A DNA stretch of 64,000 bases from Blautia sp900556555. GTDB lineage: Bacteria; Bacillota; Clostridia; Lachnospirales; Lachnospiraceae. The translations under genes were made by a program, and so were the position numbers. This document shows, piece by piece, positions 49,928 to 58,776 of this stretch. The stretch lies in the NCBI GenBank assembly GCA_964250615.1, contig CAXUGM010000001.1. One strand, written 5' to 3'. Position 1 is the stretch's first letter. Each line of letters opens with the position of its first letter. The notes beneath the pieces were generated by a model, which worked only from the letters and a program-made list of their open reading frames with translations, was not told the DNA's origin and did no database searches.

Positions 49928-50524
49928 TCAGATAAAGTTTCCTTCTCCATTAGAGTCCGGTATAGTGTCCGGCTGTTCATAATAGAAAGGCATCTCATCG
50001 TCAAAGAAATCGTCATATTCATCGTAACGGTCATAGTTATCATAACTATCGTAGTCATCATAATCGTCATAGCCATCCGGGAAGTCTTCTCCCTCATATA
50101 GATACTTATCCAGGAAATCATAGAGTTCTTCTTCAGCAGGCTCATCCGAAAATAAGATGGAGAAGTAATCTTCCATGAAGGCACGGCCTTCATCTGTTGC
50201 CATAAAAAAAGCACACAGCGAAATAATAAATGCCGAAGCGAGAACCAGGGCACTGACGCAAATCGCCATACCGGCTTTCGCAGGGCCGGAACGGGCATAC
50301 TGTCCTTTGGAAAGGCAGGAGAATAAGATACCAAGACCTGCAAAGACAAACAGGGCAGGAGGCATGCAGCATAGGGATGAAAGTGCCAGAATACCCATGA
50401 CCAGTGAAAGAGATGCCATGGTAGGATTGCCCTGAAAGCCGGATGGAGACGGCTCAGGGGAAGACTGCGGTGTATATGGCTGGTAATAGCTGTTATTGTG
50501 ATTGTCATTATAAGGATTTTCCAT
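49928..50524 (-). CDS. DUF4190-like membrane protein with Asp/Tyr-rich tail
   Basis: 198 residues. A Pro/Ser/Tyr/Asn-rich N-terminus (residues 1-33), two membrane helices near residues 35-66 and 83-110 with a short GLGILFSCLSKG loop, as in DUF4190 proteins, and an unusual C-terminal region of about 75 residues with repeats of the form YDDYDSYDNYDRYDEYDD. AAAGGTGG ten bases before ATG 50524. The acidic tail is probably outside the membrane fold and could bind cations or a basic partner. Function unknown. Confidence 0.65.
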   Translation of the reverse strand: MENPYNDNHNNSYYQPYTPQSSPEPSPSGFQGNPTMASLSLVMGILALSSLCCMPPALFVFAGLGILFSCLSKGQYARSGPAKAGMAICVSALVLASAFIISLCAFFMATDEGRAFMEDYFSILFSDEPAEEELYDFLDKYLYEGEDFPDGYDDYDDYDSYDNYDRYDEYDDFFDDEMPFYYEQPDTIPDSNGEGNFI

Positions 50525-50618
50525 AAAAATGAATCCACCTTTCCTCTGTGAAATTTAGATTTTCAAGGATGTTATCCACTATTTTATCACGGAATATTTT
50601 CGGGGGCAACCAATTTTC

Positions 50619-50647
50619 TTGACAAATCCGCTGTGCATTGATAATGT
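50619..50647 (+). promoter_or_regulatory. promoter of tex
   Basis: Perfect TTGACA at 50619-50624, a 17-base spacer and TAATGT at 50642-50647, about 75 bases before the tex start. Confidence 0.7.
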
Positions 50648-50721
50648 TGTAGATGGCAGGATTTTATGGATGAAAATAGAATTTCTGTCATGGAAACTCA
50701 GGGAAAGAAAGGACGTTTTAT

Positions 50722-52866
50722 ATGGACATTATTCAAGTAATTACCCAGGAATTAAAAGTAGAGAAATGGCAGGTGGAAGCAGCCGTTTCATTGATAGATG
50801 AGGGAAATACCATCCCTTTTATTTCACGTTACCGTAAGGAAGCTACCGGTGCTTTAAATGATGAGCAGCTCCGGAATCTTTCTGAAAGACTGACCTATCT
50901 GAGAAATCTGGAAGATAAGAAAAACCAGGTACTGTCCAGTATTGAGGAGCAGGGCAAGCTCACAGAAGAACTGAAAAAACAGATTCTGGATGCACAGACA
51001 CTGGTGGTAGTGGAGGATTTATACCGCCCTTACAGGCCGAAGAGAAGAACCAGAGCGACCATTGCCAAGGAAAAAGGACTGGAACCTCTGGCAAATATTC
51101 TGAAACTTCAGATGACAGACAAATCTATGGAAGAAGAAGCAGAAGCATTTGTCTCAGAAGAAAAAGAAGTGAAGACGGTCAAAGAAGCACTTGCCGGTGC
51201 TATGGATATTGTGGCTGAAAGTGTTTCTGACGAGGCTGATTACCGTATCCGTATCCGTAAGATGACCATGAAGACCGGGCTTCTTGTATCTTCTGCAAAA
51301 AAACCAGAGGAGTCTACTGTCTATGATATGTATTATGGATATCAGGAGGCAGTTTCCAAGGTGGCAGGGCACAGAGTGCTGGCAATTAACAGAGGAGAAA
51401 AAGAGAAGATTCTCACAGTAAAGATTGAAGCACCTGAGGAAGAAATTCTCCGTTATCTGGAAAAACAAATCATCACAAAGAACAATCCTAATACCACACC
51501 GGTATTAAAAGAAGTCATCGAAGATTCTTACAGACGTCTGATTGCCCCGGCTATTGAGAGAGAAATCCGCAATGACCTGACAGAAAAAGCAGAAGACGGA
51601 GCTATCAAAGTCTTTAAAAAGAATCTGGAACAGCTTTTGATGCAGCCTCCTATTGTAGGACAGGTAGTTCTTGGATGGGACCCGGCTTTCCGTACCGGAT
51701 GTAAACTTGCAGTGGTAGATGCCACAGGAAAAGTGCTGGATACCACAGTGATCTATCCTACTGCACCGACCACACCGGCCAAGATAGCAGCGGCAAAAGA
51801 AACTCTGAAAAAATTAATCAAAAAATATAATATTACTCTGTTTTCTGTGGGAAATGGTACAGCCAGCAGAGAGTCTGAGCAGGTAATCGTAGAACTTTTA
51901 AAAGAAATTCCGGAAAAGGTTCAGTATGTAATTACCAATGAAGCGGGTGCTTCTGTATATTCAGCAAGCAAGCTGGCAACAGAGGAATTTCCGAACTTTG
52001 ATGTAGGACAGAGAAGTGCAGCGTCAATTGCCAGAAGACTTCAGGATCCACTGGCAGAGCTGGTAAAGATTGATCCGAAATCTATCGGTGTGGGACAGTA
52101 TCAGCATGATATGAACCAGAAAAAATTAGGAGAAGCACTCTCAGGCGTGGTAGAAGACTGTGTAAATAAGGTCGGCGTAGATTTGAACACAGCATCCGTT
52201 TCCCTGCTGGAATATGTATCTGGTATCAGCAAAGCGATTGCGAAAAATATCGTGCTTTACAGAGAAGAAAACGGGGAATTTACGGACAGAAAAGAGCTGT
52301 TAAAAGTAGCAAAATTAGGGCCAAAAGCCTTTGAACAGTGTGCGGGATTCCTGCGTATCCGGGGAGGAAAGAATCCTCTGGATGCCACCAGCGTACATCC
52401 AGAAAGCTACGAAGCAGCAGAGAAATTGCTGGCAGATATGGGAATGAAACCAGAAAATATCTTCCAGGGCTCTACGGTATATTATATTAAAGACTATGCT
52501 CAGATGGCAAAGAAACTTGGGGTAGGCGAAATGACTCTCCGTGATATTGTAAAAGAACTGACAAAACCGGGAAGAGACCCACGTGAGGAGATGCCGAAGC
52601 CGATTCTGCGTACCGATGTGCTGGATATGAAGGACTTAAAAGAGGGCATGGTTCTCAAGGGAACTGTAAGAAATGTCATTGATTTCGGTGCATTTGTGGA
52701 TATCGGTGTACATCAGGATGGTCTTGTGCATATTTCAGAAATGACAGACCGGTTCATCAAACATCCGCTGGAAGCAGTGAGCGTAGGTGATGTGGTAGAT
52801 GTAAAAGTCCTTGGTGTAGATATGAAGAAAAAGAGAATTTCCCTGACCATGAAAGGGATTCAATAA
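50722..52866 (+). CDS. tex: Tex family RNA-binding transcription accessory protein
   Basis: 714 residues. Tex proteins have a helical N-terminus (Tex_N), a YqgF/RuvC-like nuclease-fold core, two helix-hairpin-helix segments and a C-terminal S1 domain. Seen here: SLIDEGNTIPFISRYRKEAT near residue 22, QVVLGWDPAFRTGCKLAVVD and SVGNGTASRESEQ in the core, YVSGISKAIAKNIVLYREENG in the HhH part, and the S1 domain GMVLKGTVRNVIDFGAFVDI near residues 640-660. Full length. AAAGGAC eight bases before ATG 50722. Nucleic-acid binding in transcription or decay; exact role unclear. Confidence 0.95.
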   Translation: MDIIQVITQELKVEKWQVEAAVSLIDEGNTIPFISRYRKEATGALNDEQLRNLSERLTYLRNLEDKKNQVLSSIEEQGKLTEELKKQILDAQTLVVVEDLYRPYRPKRRTRATIAKEKGLEPLANILKLQMTDKSMEEEAEAFVSEEKEVKTVKEALAGAMDIVAESVSDEADYRIRIRKMTMKTGLLVSSAKKPEESTVYDMYYGYQEAVSKVAGHRVLAINRGEKEKILTVKIEAPEEEILRYLEKQIITKNNPNTTPVLKEVIEDSYRRLIAPAIEREIRNDLTEKAEDGAIKVFKKNLEQLLMQPPIVGQVVLGWDPAFRTGCKLAVVDATGKVLDTTVIYPTAPTTPAKIAAAKETLKKLIKKYNITLFSVGNGTASRESEQVIVELLKEIPEKVQYVITNEAGASVYSASKLATEEFPNFDVGQRSAASIARRLQDPLAELVKIDPKSIGVGQYQHDMNQKKLGEALSGVVEDCVNKVGVDLNTASVSLLEYVSGISKAIAKNIVLYREENGEFTDRKELLKVAKLGPKAFEQCAGFLRIRGGKNPLDATSVHPESYEAAEKLLADMGMKPENIFQGSTVYYIKDYAQMAKKLGVGEMTLRDIVKELTKPGRDPREEMPKPILRTDVLDMKDLKEGMVLKGTVRNVIDFGAFVDIGVHQDGLVHISEMTDRFIKHPLEAVSVGDVVDVKVLGVDMKKKRISLTMKGIQ

Positions 52867-52893
52867 AAGAAATGTTGAAAGGAAGCATTTGAC

Positions 52894-54699
52894 ATGAATG
52901 TAAATCAGGAAAGAATTGCAAGACTGCAGCAGGAAATGCAGAAAGAAGGCATAGATCTGTATCTGGTGCCCACAGCAGATTTCCATCAGTCTGAGTATGT
53001 TGGAGATTATTTTAAGGCAAGAGCATGGCTGTCAGGCTTTACAGGTTCTGCCGGTACTCTGATTGTGGCTAAAGAGGAAGCCTGCCTCTGGGCAGATGGA
53101 AGATACTTCATTCAGGCTGCAAAACAGTTGGAAGGAACAGGTGTCATCCTTATGAAAATGGGAGAAGAGGGAGTTCCTACCATTGAAGAATATATAGAAA
53201 AAAATCTGCCGGAGCACGGATGCCTGGGCTGTGACGGAAGAACCATTCATGTGGAAGAAGGAAAAGAATTTCTGGAAATTTTGAAGAAAAAATCAGGAAC
53301 ATTCAAATGTCAGAAAGACCTGGTTGGAAGCATATGGGAGAACCGCCCGGAGATGTCAAAAGAGCAGGTTTATCTTCTGGATACCAAATATGCGGGAAAA
53401 TCAAGAGAAGAGAAAATCAAAGAAGTACGTGCTGCTATGGAAAAAGCAGGAGCAAACGTACATCTGATCTCCAGTATGGATGATATTGTGTGGTTATTAA
53501 ATATCAGGGGTAATGATATTGTCTGCAACCCTGTGGTGATGTCCTATGTGATGATGGATATGGAAACAGTGAAATTCTATGTACAGGAAGAAGCGGTTTC
53601 TGCGGAAGTAAGACAGGCTCTGGAAGCAGCAGGAGTTGTTCTCTGCCCATATTTCCAGGTGTATGAAGATGTGAAAACTTTGAAAAATACCGATAAGATC
53701 ATGGTAGAAGATGTGTGTACGAATTTCACTATTTATGAAAGCATTCCAAAGCATACAGAAGTGATTTTTGAAAAGAATCCTTCGGCAGTGCTGAAGGGAA
53801 ATAAAAACCAGGTGGAACAGGAAAATATCCGTGTTGCCCATGTAAAAGATGCAAAGGCTATGTGCCGTTTTATCTACTGGCTGAAACAGAATGTTGGAAG
53901 CGGTGAAGTGACAGAATACAGTGCAGCTCAAAAAAGTGAGGAGTTCAGAAGACAAGATCCGGACTGCCTGGATTTGAGTTTTGAAACAATCTGTGCTTAC
54001 GGGCCAAATGCTGCTATGTGCCATTATGCACCTACAGCGGAAGAATATGCCAATGTAGAGCCAAAGGGATTTTTCCTCATTGATTCCGGCGGACAGTACT
54101 GGCAGGGTACTACTGATATTACCAGAACTATTGCGGTGGGTGAACTGACACAGGAACAGAAGGAACACTTTACTTTAGTCCTTCAGGGCCACATCCGTCT
54201 GGCAATGACGAAATTCCAGTATGGCTGCAGCGGTGCGAATCTGGATGCCATTGTAAGAGGACCGCTCTGGGAGAGAGGACTTGACTTTAACCATGGAACA
54301 GGACATGGTGTTGGATATCTGTTGAATGTGCATGAAGGCCCCCAGAACATTAACTGGAGACTCAGCAATAAAGGAAGAAGAGGAAATAGTGTACCTTTCG
54401 AAGAAGGAATGCTCACCTCTAATGAACCAGGGCTTTATCTGGAAGGCAAATATGGTATCCGTACAGAAAATCTGATGCTGTGCAAAAAGGCGGAGAAAAA
54501 TGGTTACGGACAGTTTATGGAATTTGAGACCGTGACACTTGTTCCTTATGAGAGAGAGGCTATTTTGCCACAAATGCTTACAAAAGCAGAGTTAGACTGG
54601 CTGAATGCTTATCACCAGAAGGTATATGAGATTGTAGGACCTCTGCTCGAGGAAGAAGAAAGAGCATGGCTTTTTGAAGCGACCAGAGAAATCAGATAA
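52894..54699 (+). CDS. aminopeptidase P family (M24B) Xaa-Pro aminopeptidase
   Basis: 601 residues, the large three-domain form. Two creatinase-like N-terminal domains (LYLVPTADFHQSEYVGDYFK; MDDIVWLLNIRGNDI) precede the pita-bread catalytic domain. Metal ligands: Asp in LIDSGGQYWQGTTDITRT (two Asp), His in HGTGHGVGYLLNVHEGP, Glu in LTSNEPGLYLEG and Glu in FMEFETVTLVP. Removes the N-terminal residue from peptides with Pro in position two; probably cytoplasmic. Starts 27 bases after tex with AAAGGAAGC upstream, so possibly in the same transcript. Confidence 0.93.
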   Translation: MNVNQERIARLQQEMQKEGIDLYLVPTADFHQSEYVGDYFKARAWLSGFTGSAGTLIVAKEEACLWADGRYFIQAAKQLEGTGVILMKMGEEGVPTIEEYIEKNLPEHGCLGCDGRTIHVEEGKEFLEILKKKSGTFKCQKDLVGSIWENRPEMSKEQVYLLDTKYAGKSREEKIKEVRAAMEKAGANVHLISSMDDIVWLLNIRGNDIVCNPVVMSYVMMDMETVKFYVQEEAVSAEVRQALEAAGVVLCPYFQVYEDVKTLKNTDKIMVEDVCTNFTIYESIPKHTEVIFEKNPSAVLKGNKNQVEQENIRVAHVKDAKAMCRFIYWLKQNVGSGEVTEYSAAQKSEEFRRQDPDCLDLSFETICAYGPNAAMCHYAPTAEEYANVEPKGFFLIDSGGQYWQGTTDITRTIAVGELTQEQKEHFTLVLQGHIRLAMTKFQYGCSGANLDAIVRGPLWERGLDFNHGTGHGVGYLLNVHEGPQNINWRLSNKGRRGNSVPFEEGMLTSNEPGLYLEGKYGIRTENLMLCKKAEKNGYGQFMEFETVTLVPYEREAILPQMLTKAELDWLNAYHQKVYEIVGPLLEEEERAWLFEATREIR

Positions 54700-54711
54700 A
54701 AAAGCTCTTTA

Positions 54712-54740
54712 TTGAAATCAGATAGGCGAAGGGTTATAAT
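54712..54740 (+). promoter_or_regulatory. sigma-A promoter upstream of the NUDIX gene
   Basis: TTGAAA at 54712-54717, a 17-base spacer and TATAAT at 54735-54740. The predicted start near 54747 lies inside the following hairpin. Confidence 0.7.
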
Positions 54741-54744
54741 AGGG

Positions 54745-54776
54745 GAGGATACCTGAAAAAAGGGTATCCTCTTTTT
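54745..54776 (+). terminator. hairpin with U-run just after the promoter
   Basis: GAGGATACC and GGGTATCCTC arms around TGAAAAAA, followed by TTTTT. It can end transcripts that come from the aminopeptidase gene; for RNA made from the promoter at 54712 it would be a 5'-terminal hairpin. Confidence 0.75.
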
Positions 54777-54802
54777 GACAAACTGTTTTAAAGGAGGGCA
54801 AA

Positions 54803-55414
54803 ATGGAAAAAATTAAAAAAGTAACAAAAACCACAGAGAATCCTTTTTTGAATATGTATGAGTTGGACAGAGAGTCCAAGACAGGGAAAAAAGGAAAATA
54901 CTATGTGGCCTCCAGGGCAAAAGATGTGAGCAGGCTAAAACTCAATACAAAGAAAAATAATCCAGACGGCGTGATTATTTACAGTTTATATGGAGAAAAT
55001 CAAGATAAAGTAGTTCTGGTGCGCCAGTACCGCTACAGCATTGATGACTATATTTATGAATTTCCGGCAGGACTGGTAGAGGAAACAGAAGATTACAGGG
55101 AGGCAGCAGTTCGGGAAATGAAGGAAGAAACAGGGCTGGAATTTCAGCCGTTGAAAGTAGATTCCGCTTATGAAAAGCCGGCGTTTACAACAATCGGAAT
55201 GACGGATGAATCCTGCAGCATAGTGTTCGGAACCTCTGCCGGAAAGATTTCCCAGGAATACCTGGAAGATACCGAAGAAATTGAAGTGGTCTTGGCAGAT
55301 CGGGAAGAGATCAAACGGATTTTGAAAGAGGAGAATGTGGCGATCATGTGTTCTTATATGCTGATGCATTTCCTTCATGACAAAGAACCTTTTGGATTTT
55401 TGACAGAGTTGTAG
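54803..55414 (+). CDS. NUDIX hydrolase, ADP-ribose pyrophosphatase-like
   Basis: 203 residues. The Nudix box is complete: GLVEETEDYREAAVREMKEE followed by TGL (GX5EX7REUXEEXGU) near residues 93-115. Upstream VVLVRQYRYSIDDYIYEFPAG is the pattern of ADP-ribose/ADP-sugar pyrophosphatases (NudF-like), which split ADP-ribose to AMP and ribose phosphate. AAAGGAGGG precedes ATG 54803. Followed 20 bases later by the AI-2E-type transporter gene. Confidence 0.92.
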   Translation: MEKIKKVTKTTENPFLNMYELDRESKTGKKGKYYVASRAKDVSRLKLNTKKNNPDGVIIYSLYGENQDKVVLVRQYRYSIDDYIYEFPAGLVEETEDYREAAVREMKEETGLEFQPLKVDSAYEKPAFTTIGMTDESCSIVFGTSAGKISQEYLEDTEEIEVVLADREEIKRILKEENVAIMCSYMLMHFLHDKEPFGFLTEL

Positions 55415-55434
55415 AAACAGGAGCGGTTTCACAT

Positions 55435-56583
55435 ATGAAATGGAAAAAATATATAAAAAGTATTGTCGTTTTTTTATTTACCGCAGCAGCTATCGTTGCA
55501 GGTATCTTTCTGGGCATTAAGTTTATGAAGTTTTTTATGCCGTTTGTTATTGGGTGGCTGATCGCCCTCATAGCAAATCCTCTGGTGCGGATGCTGGAAC
55601 GGAGACTTAAGGTAGCCAGAAAACACACCTCTATGTTTTTGATCATAGGAGTTCTTGCGGCCATTGTAGCCGGACTGTATCTGATCGGAGTTAAGACGAT
55701 CGAAGAAACCAGGCTCTTGATCGAACAGGCACCATCCATATATGAAGGAATAAGGGAAGATTTTCAGGTAGCCGGTGAAAATCTATCTATGATTATCGAA
55801 GACCTTCCGGACAGTGTACAGGACAGTATTCAGGAATTTCAGGATGATGTGGGGAATCTTGCCGGAAAGGCAGTCAGCAAGATCAGTCAGATCACGGTGG
55901 ATCAGGCAGGGGATATTGCCAAGAACCTGCCGAGTATTTTGATTGCTATTATCTTTACGATTCTTTCGGCGTATTTCTTTATTGCAGACAGAGATAAAAT
56001 TTTGGAATTTGGAAGGGCGAATACACCTCAGGTCATTCAGGAACACTGGCGTATGCTGACAGATAGCTTCAAAAAGGTGTTCGGCGGATATTTTAAAGCG
56101 CAGTTTAAGATTATGGGAGTGATCAGTGTGATTATCTTTATCGGACTGTTGATTCTCCATGTGAAATTTGCAGCGGTTTTTGCAATTCTGATTGCCTTGC
56201 TGGACATGCTTCCATTTTTTGGAACGGGAACAGCCTTTGTTCCATGGGCATTGTTTAAAATCATATCCGGTGATGTGCAATATGCAGTGGGGCTGATTAT
56301 TTTATATTTAATCACCCAGCTTGTGCGAAGAATCATCGAACCAAAGGTAGTGGGAGATACAATTGGCATCAACCCGCTTCTGACCCTGGTATTTATGTAT
56401 GCTGGTTATCAGTTCAGTGGTGTATTGGGCATGATTCTTGCAGTACCTGTAGGGGCAATTGCCATTAATTTTTACAAGGCCGGAGTTTTCGATGGACCTC
56501 TCAATGGCATCCGTGAGGCCATCAATGATCTCCTGAAATGGATGTACAGCAGTGAAGATGAGACAGAACATAAAGGTGAATAA
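55435..56583 (+). CDS. AI-2E family transporter (PerM-like)
   Basis: 382 residues with about eight hydrophobic segments: two near the N-terminus, a hydrophilic region of about 80 residues (residues 90-160), then several at the C-terminus. LPSILIAIIFTILSAYFFIADRD, LLDMLPFFGTGTAFVPWALF and RRIIEPKVVGDTIGINPLLTL are family blocks of PF01594. Members have been linked to autoinducer-2 export, Na+/H+ exchange or permease roles, so substrate is open. TrkH gene starts one base after the stop, so translation is coupled. Confidence 0.9.
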   Translation: MKWKKYIKSIVVFLFTAAAIVAGIFLGIKFMKFFMPFVIGWLIALIANPLVRMLERRLKVARKHTSMFLIIGVLAAIVAGLYLIGVKTIEETRLLIEQAPSIYEGIREDFQVAGENLSMIIEDLPDSVQDSIQEFQDDVGNLAGKAVSKISQITVDQAGDIAKNLPSILIAIIFTILSAYFFIADRDKILEFGRANTPQVIQEHWRMLTDSFKKVFGGYFKAQFKIMGVISVIIFIGLLILHVKFAAVFAILIALLDMLPFFGTGTAFVPWALFKIISGDVQYAVGLIILYLITQLVRRIIEPKVVGDTIGINPLLTLVFMYAGYQFSGVLGMILAVPVGAIAINFYKAGVFDGPLNGIREAINDLLKWMYSSEDETEHKGE

Positions 56584-56584
56584 A

Positions 56585-57937
56585 ATGCAGATATCAGAAA
56601 AAAAGAAACAAAAATGGAGTACAACGAAAATTATTGCAGTAGGCTATGTACTGGTGATTACCATAGGGACTATTTTACTGATGCTTCCTGTTTCGGGAAG
56701 AAACCATGAGCCGGTTCCTTTCATGGATGCATGGTTTACCGCAACTTCCGCAACTTGTGTGACGGGGCTGGTGACACATGACACTTATACCTACTGGAGC
56801 AGTTTCGGACAGGCAGTCCTTTTAGTTCTTATACAGATTGGAGGTATGGGGTTCATGACCATTGCTATCTCAGCCATGACCCTTACCAGGAAGAAAATAG
56901 GGCTGTCCAAGAGACTTCTGATGCAGGAATCCGTGGGGGCTCCTCAGGTGGCAGGAGTTGTGCGGATGTCCAGGCTGATTTTAGGAGGTACTGTATTTTT
57001 TGAAGGTTTAGGAGCTCTGCTTTTAAGTTTTTATTACATACCGCGCCTTGGCTTTGGAAAAGGACTGTATTTTTCGGTATTTCATTCTATTTCGGCATTT
57101 TGTAATGCGGGAATTGATCTCATGGGATATTATCAGCCGAGTTCTTCTCTTATTACAGCAGCGGACAGCTATCTGGTTGGAATTACCATAGCCGGGTTGA
57201 TTCTTGTGGGTGGTATCGGCTTCCTCGTATGGGAAGATGCACTTCGCTGGAAATGGCATATCAGCAGGTACAGGCTTCACAGTAAAGTGGTGCTGGCTGC
57301 AGCAGTGGCTCTGGTGGCAGGAGGTACGTTATTCATGTTCTTGTTTGAATATGGAAAACCTTCTATGGAGGGCAAAAATCTGGGAGAACAGATTTTGTGT
57401 TCTTTCTTCCAGGCTGTGACACCAAGAACCGCAGGATTTAACACTATGGATCTGAACCAGCTCAGTCCAAGCAGCCAGATGCTTATGGTATGTCTGATGT
57501 TTATCGGTGGTTCACCCGGTTCTACTGCAGGTGGAATCAAGACCACAACCATGACGATTTTATTACTGACCATCTGGACAGAGTTCAAAAAAAGAAAAGA
57601 TGTGGAGTTGTTTAAGAGAAGAGTAGAAGGGGAAGTGATTCGTCATGCTGCCTGTATTTTAATGTTCTATGGCAGTCTGGCATTTGTATCTTCTATGATT
57701 ATCTGTGCAGTGGAAGGTATAGGAGCTAAGGAGGTTATTTTTGAGGTGGTTTCCGCATTATGCACGGTTGGATTATCTCTTGGAATTACAGCAGAGGTAG
57801 GCGTACTGTCGCATGTGATACTGATTCTTCTGATGTTTATCGGAAGAGTGGGAGGAATCACTATTTTGATTGCATTCAGCAGCAGGCTTTCAGCCATTCC
57901 ATCGAAACTTCCGGCAGAAAAGATAGCAGTTGGGTAA
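56585..57937 (+). CDS. TrkH/KtrB family potassium uptake channel subunit
   Basis: 450 residues from ATG 56585 (AAAGGTG six bases upstream). Four M1-P-M2 repeats with filter segments, the clearest being FTATSATCVTGLVTHDT near residue 50 and FIGGSPGSTAGGIKTTT near residue 305, as in TrkH/KtrB. Forms the K+-translocating dimer in the membrane and is gated by the cytoplasmic RCK protein encoded 27 bases downstream. No N-terminal cytoplasmic extension. Distinguishing KtrB from TrkH is not certain; the short partner protein favours a Ktr system. Confidence 0.93.
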   Translation: MQISEKKKQKWSTTKIIAVGYVLVITIGTILLMLPVSGRNHEPVPFMDAWFTATSATCVTGLVTHDTYTYWSSFGQAVLLVLIQIGGMGFMTIAISAMTLTRKKIGLSKRLLMQESVGAPQVAGVVRMSRLILGGTVFFEGLGALLLSFYYIPRLGFGKGLYFSVFHSISAFCNAGIDLMGYYQPSSSLITAADSYLVGITIAGLILVGGIGFLVWEDALRWKWHISRYRLHSKVVLAAAVALVAGGTLFMFLFEYGKPSMEGKNLGEQILCSFFQAVTPRTAGFNTMDLNQLSPSSQMLMVCLMFIGGSPGSTAGGIKTTTMTILLLTIWTEFKKRKDVELFKRRVEGEVIRHAACILMFYGSLAFVSSMIICAVEGIGAKEVIFEVVSALCTVGLSLGITAEVGVLSHVILILLMFIGRVGGITILIAFSSRLSAIPSKLPAEKIAVG

Positions 57938-57964
57938 GAGATACATAGAAAAGGAGGAAACGTT

Positions 57965-58615
57965 ATGAAATCAGTTCTTCTCATAGGCCTTGGCCGTTTT
58001 GGAAGACATATGGCAGAGAAATTAATAGAAGAAGGAAATGAAGTTTTAGGGATAGATATTTGTGAAGAACGGGTAAATGATGCCATGGATATGCTGACAG
58101 AGGCTCAGATTGGAGATGCTACCAATGAACTATTTGTGGAGTCACTGGGAGTCCGCAATTTTGATCTGTGTGTAGTTGCTATTGGAGACAATTTTCAAAG
58201 TTCCTTGGAGACTACTGCTCTCTTAAAAGATTGTGGTGCGTCATTTGTTTTGTCCAGAGCCAATAGAGATGTACATGCAAAATTCCTGTTAAGGAACGGT
58301 GCAGACCGTATTGTGTACCCGGAAAAAGAAATGGCACAGCGGATGGCAGTGAAGTATGGAAACGATAATATTTTTGACTGTATTGAACTTACAGATGAAT
58401 ATTCTATTTACGAAATTCCAGTACCAAAATCCTGGGTAGGCAGCTCTATTTTGGAAAAAGATGTACGGAAAAAATATGCCATCAGTATTTTAGCAACAAA
58501 GAAAGATGAAAAATTATCCCCGCTTCCGGGAGCAGATTATGTCTTTGAAGGGGATGAGACATTAATTATCCTGGGGCATTTTAACGATGTAAGAGCAGTG
58601 CTGAAAATGCATTAA
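57965..58615 (+). CDS. TrkA/KtrA family RCK regulator of potassium uptake
   Basis: 216 residues. RCK_N Rossmann domain starts SVLLIGLGRFGRHMAEKLIE (GxGxxG near residues 8-13, nucleotide binding), with the DIC acidic end of strand 2, and the RCK_C domain covers the last 80 residues (YEIPVPKSWVGSSILEKDVR). This single-unit length is that of KtrA, which forms an octameric ring that opens the membrane subunit with ATP and closes it with ADP. AAAAGGAGGAAACGTT before ATG 57965. Confidence 0.94.
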   Translation: MKSVLLIGLGRFGRHMAEKLIEEGNEVLGIDICEERVNDAMDMLTEAQIGDATNELFVESLGVRNFDLCVVAIGDNFQSSLETTALLKDCGASFVLSRANRDVHAKFLLRNGADRIVYPEKEMAQRMAVKYGNDNIFDCIELTDEYSIYEIPVPKSWVGSSILEKDVRKKYAISILATKKDEKLSPLPGADYVFEGDETLIILGHFNDVRAVLKMH

Positions 58616-58683
58616 TCCTATGGTTCCAAATATGGAAAATTTGCAGAATAAGTGAAAAAATTTAGGGAAGCTTTGGAACATTC

Positions 58684-58712
58684 TTGCACATGACAGAGAA
58701 AAAAGATATAAT
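58684..58712 (+). promoter_or_regulatory. promoter of the PfkB kinase gene
   Basis: TTGCAC at 58684-58689, a 17-base spacer and TATAAT at 58707-58712, 65 bases before the start codon. Confidence 0.7.
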
Positions 58713-58776
58713 TCACAGTAAAGAAAAATGCTGCGGATAGAATGAGCCGGGCGGGAAGAATGAGGGAGACAGGAAG

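Noticed and set aside
49810..50538. Long reverse-strand ORF of 242 residues opposite the DUF2752/DUF4190 region
   Set aside because: It is a frame-shifted shadow of the real gene at 49928-50524, rich in Met/Thr/Ile repeats produced by the GAT-rich tail, and has no ribosome binding site.
53497..54168. Reverse-strand ORF of 223 residues within the aminopeptidase gene
   Set aside because: Antisense shadow with His/Phe/Cys-rich composition and no start signals.
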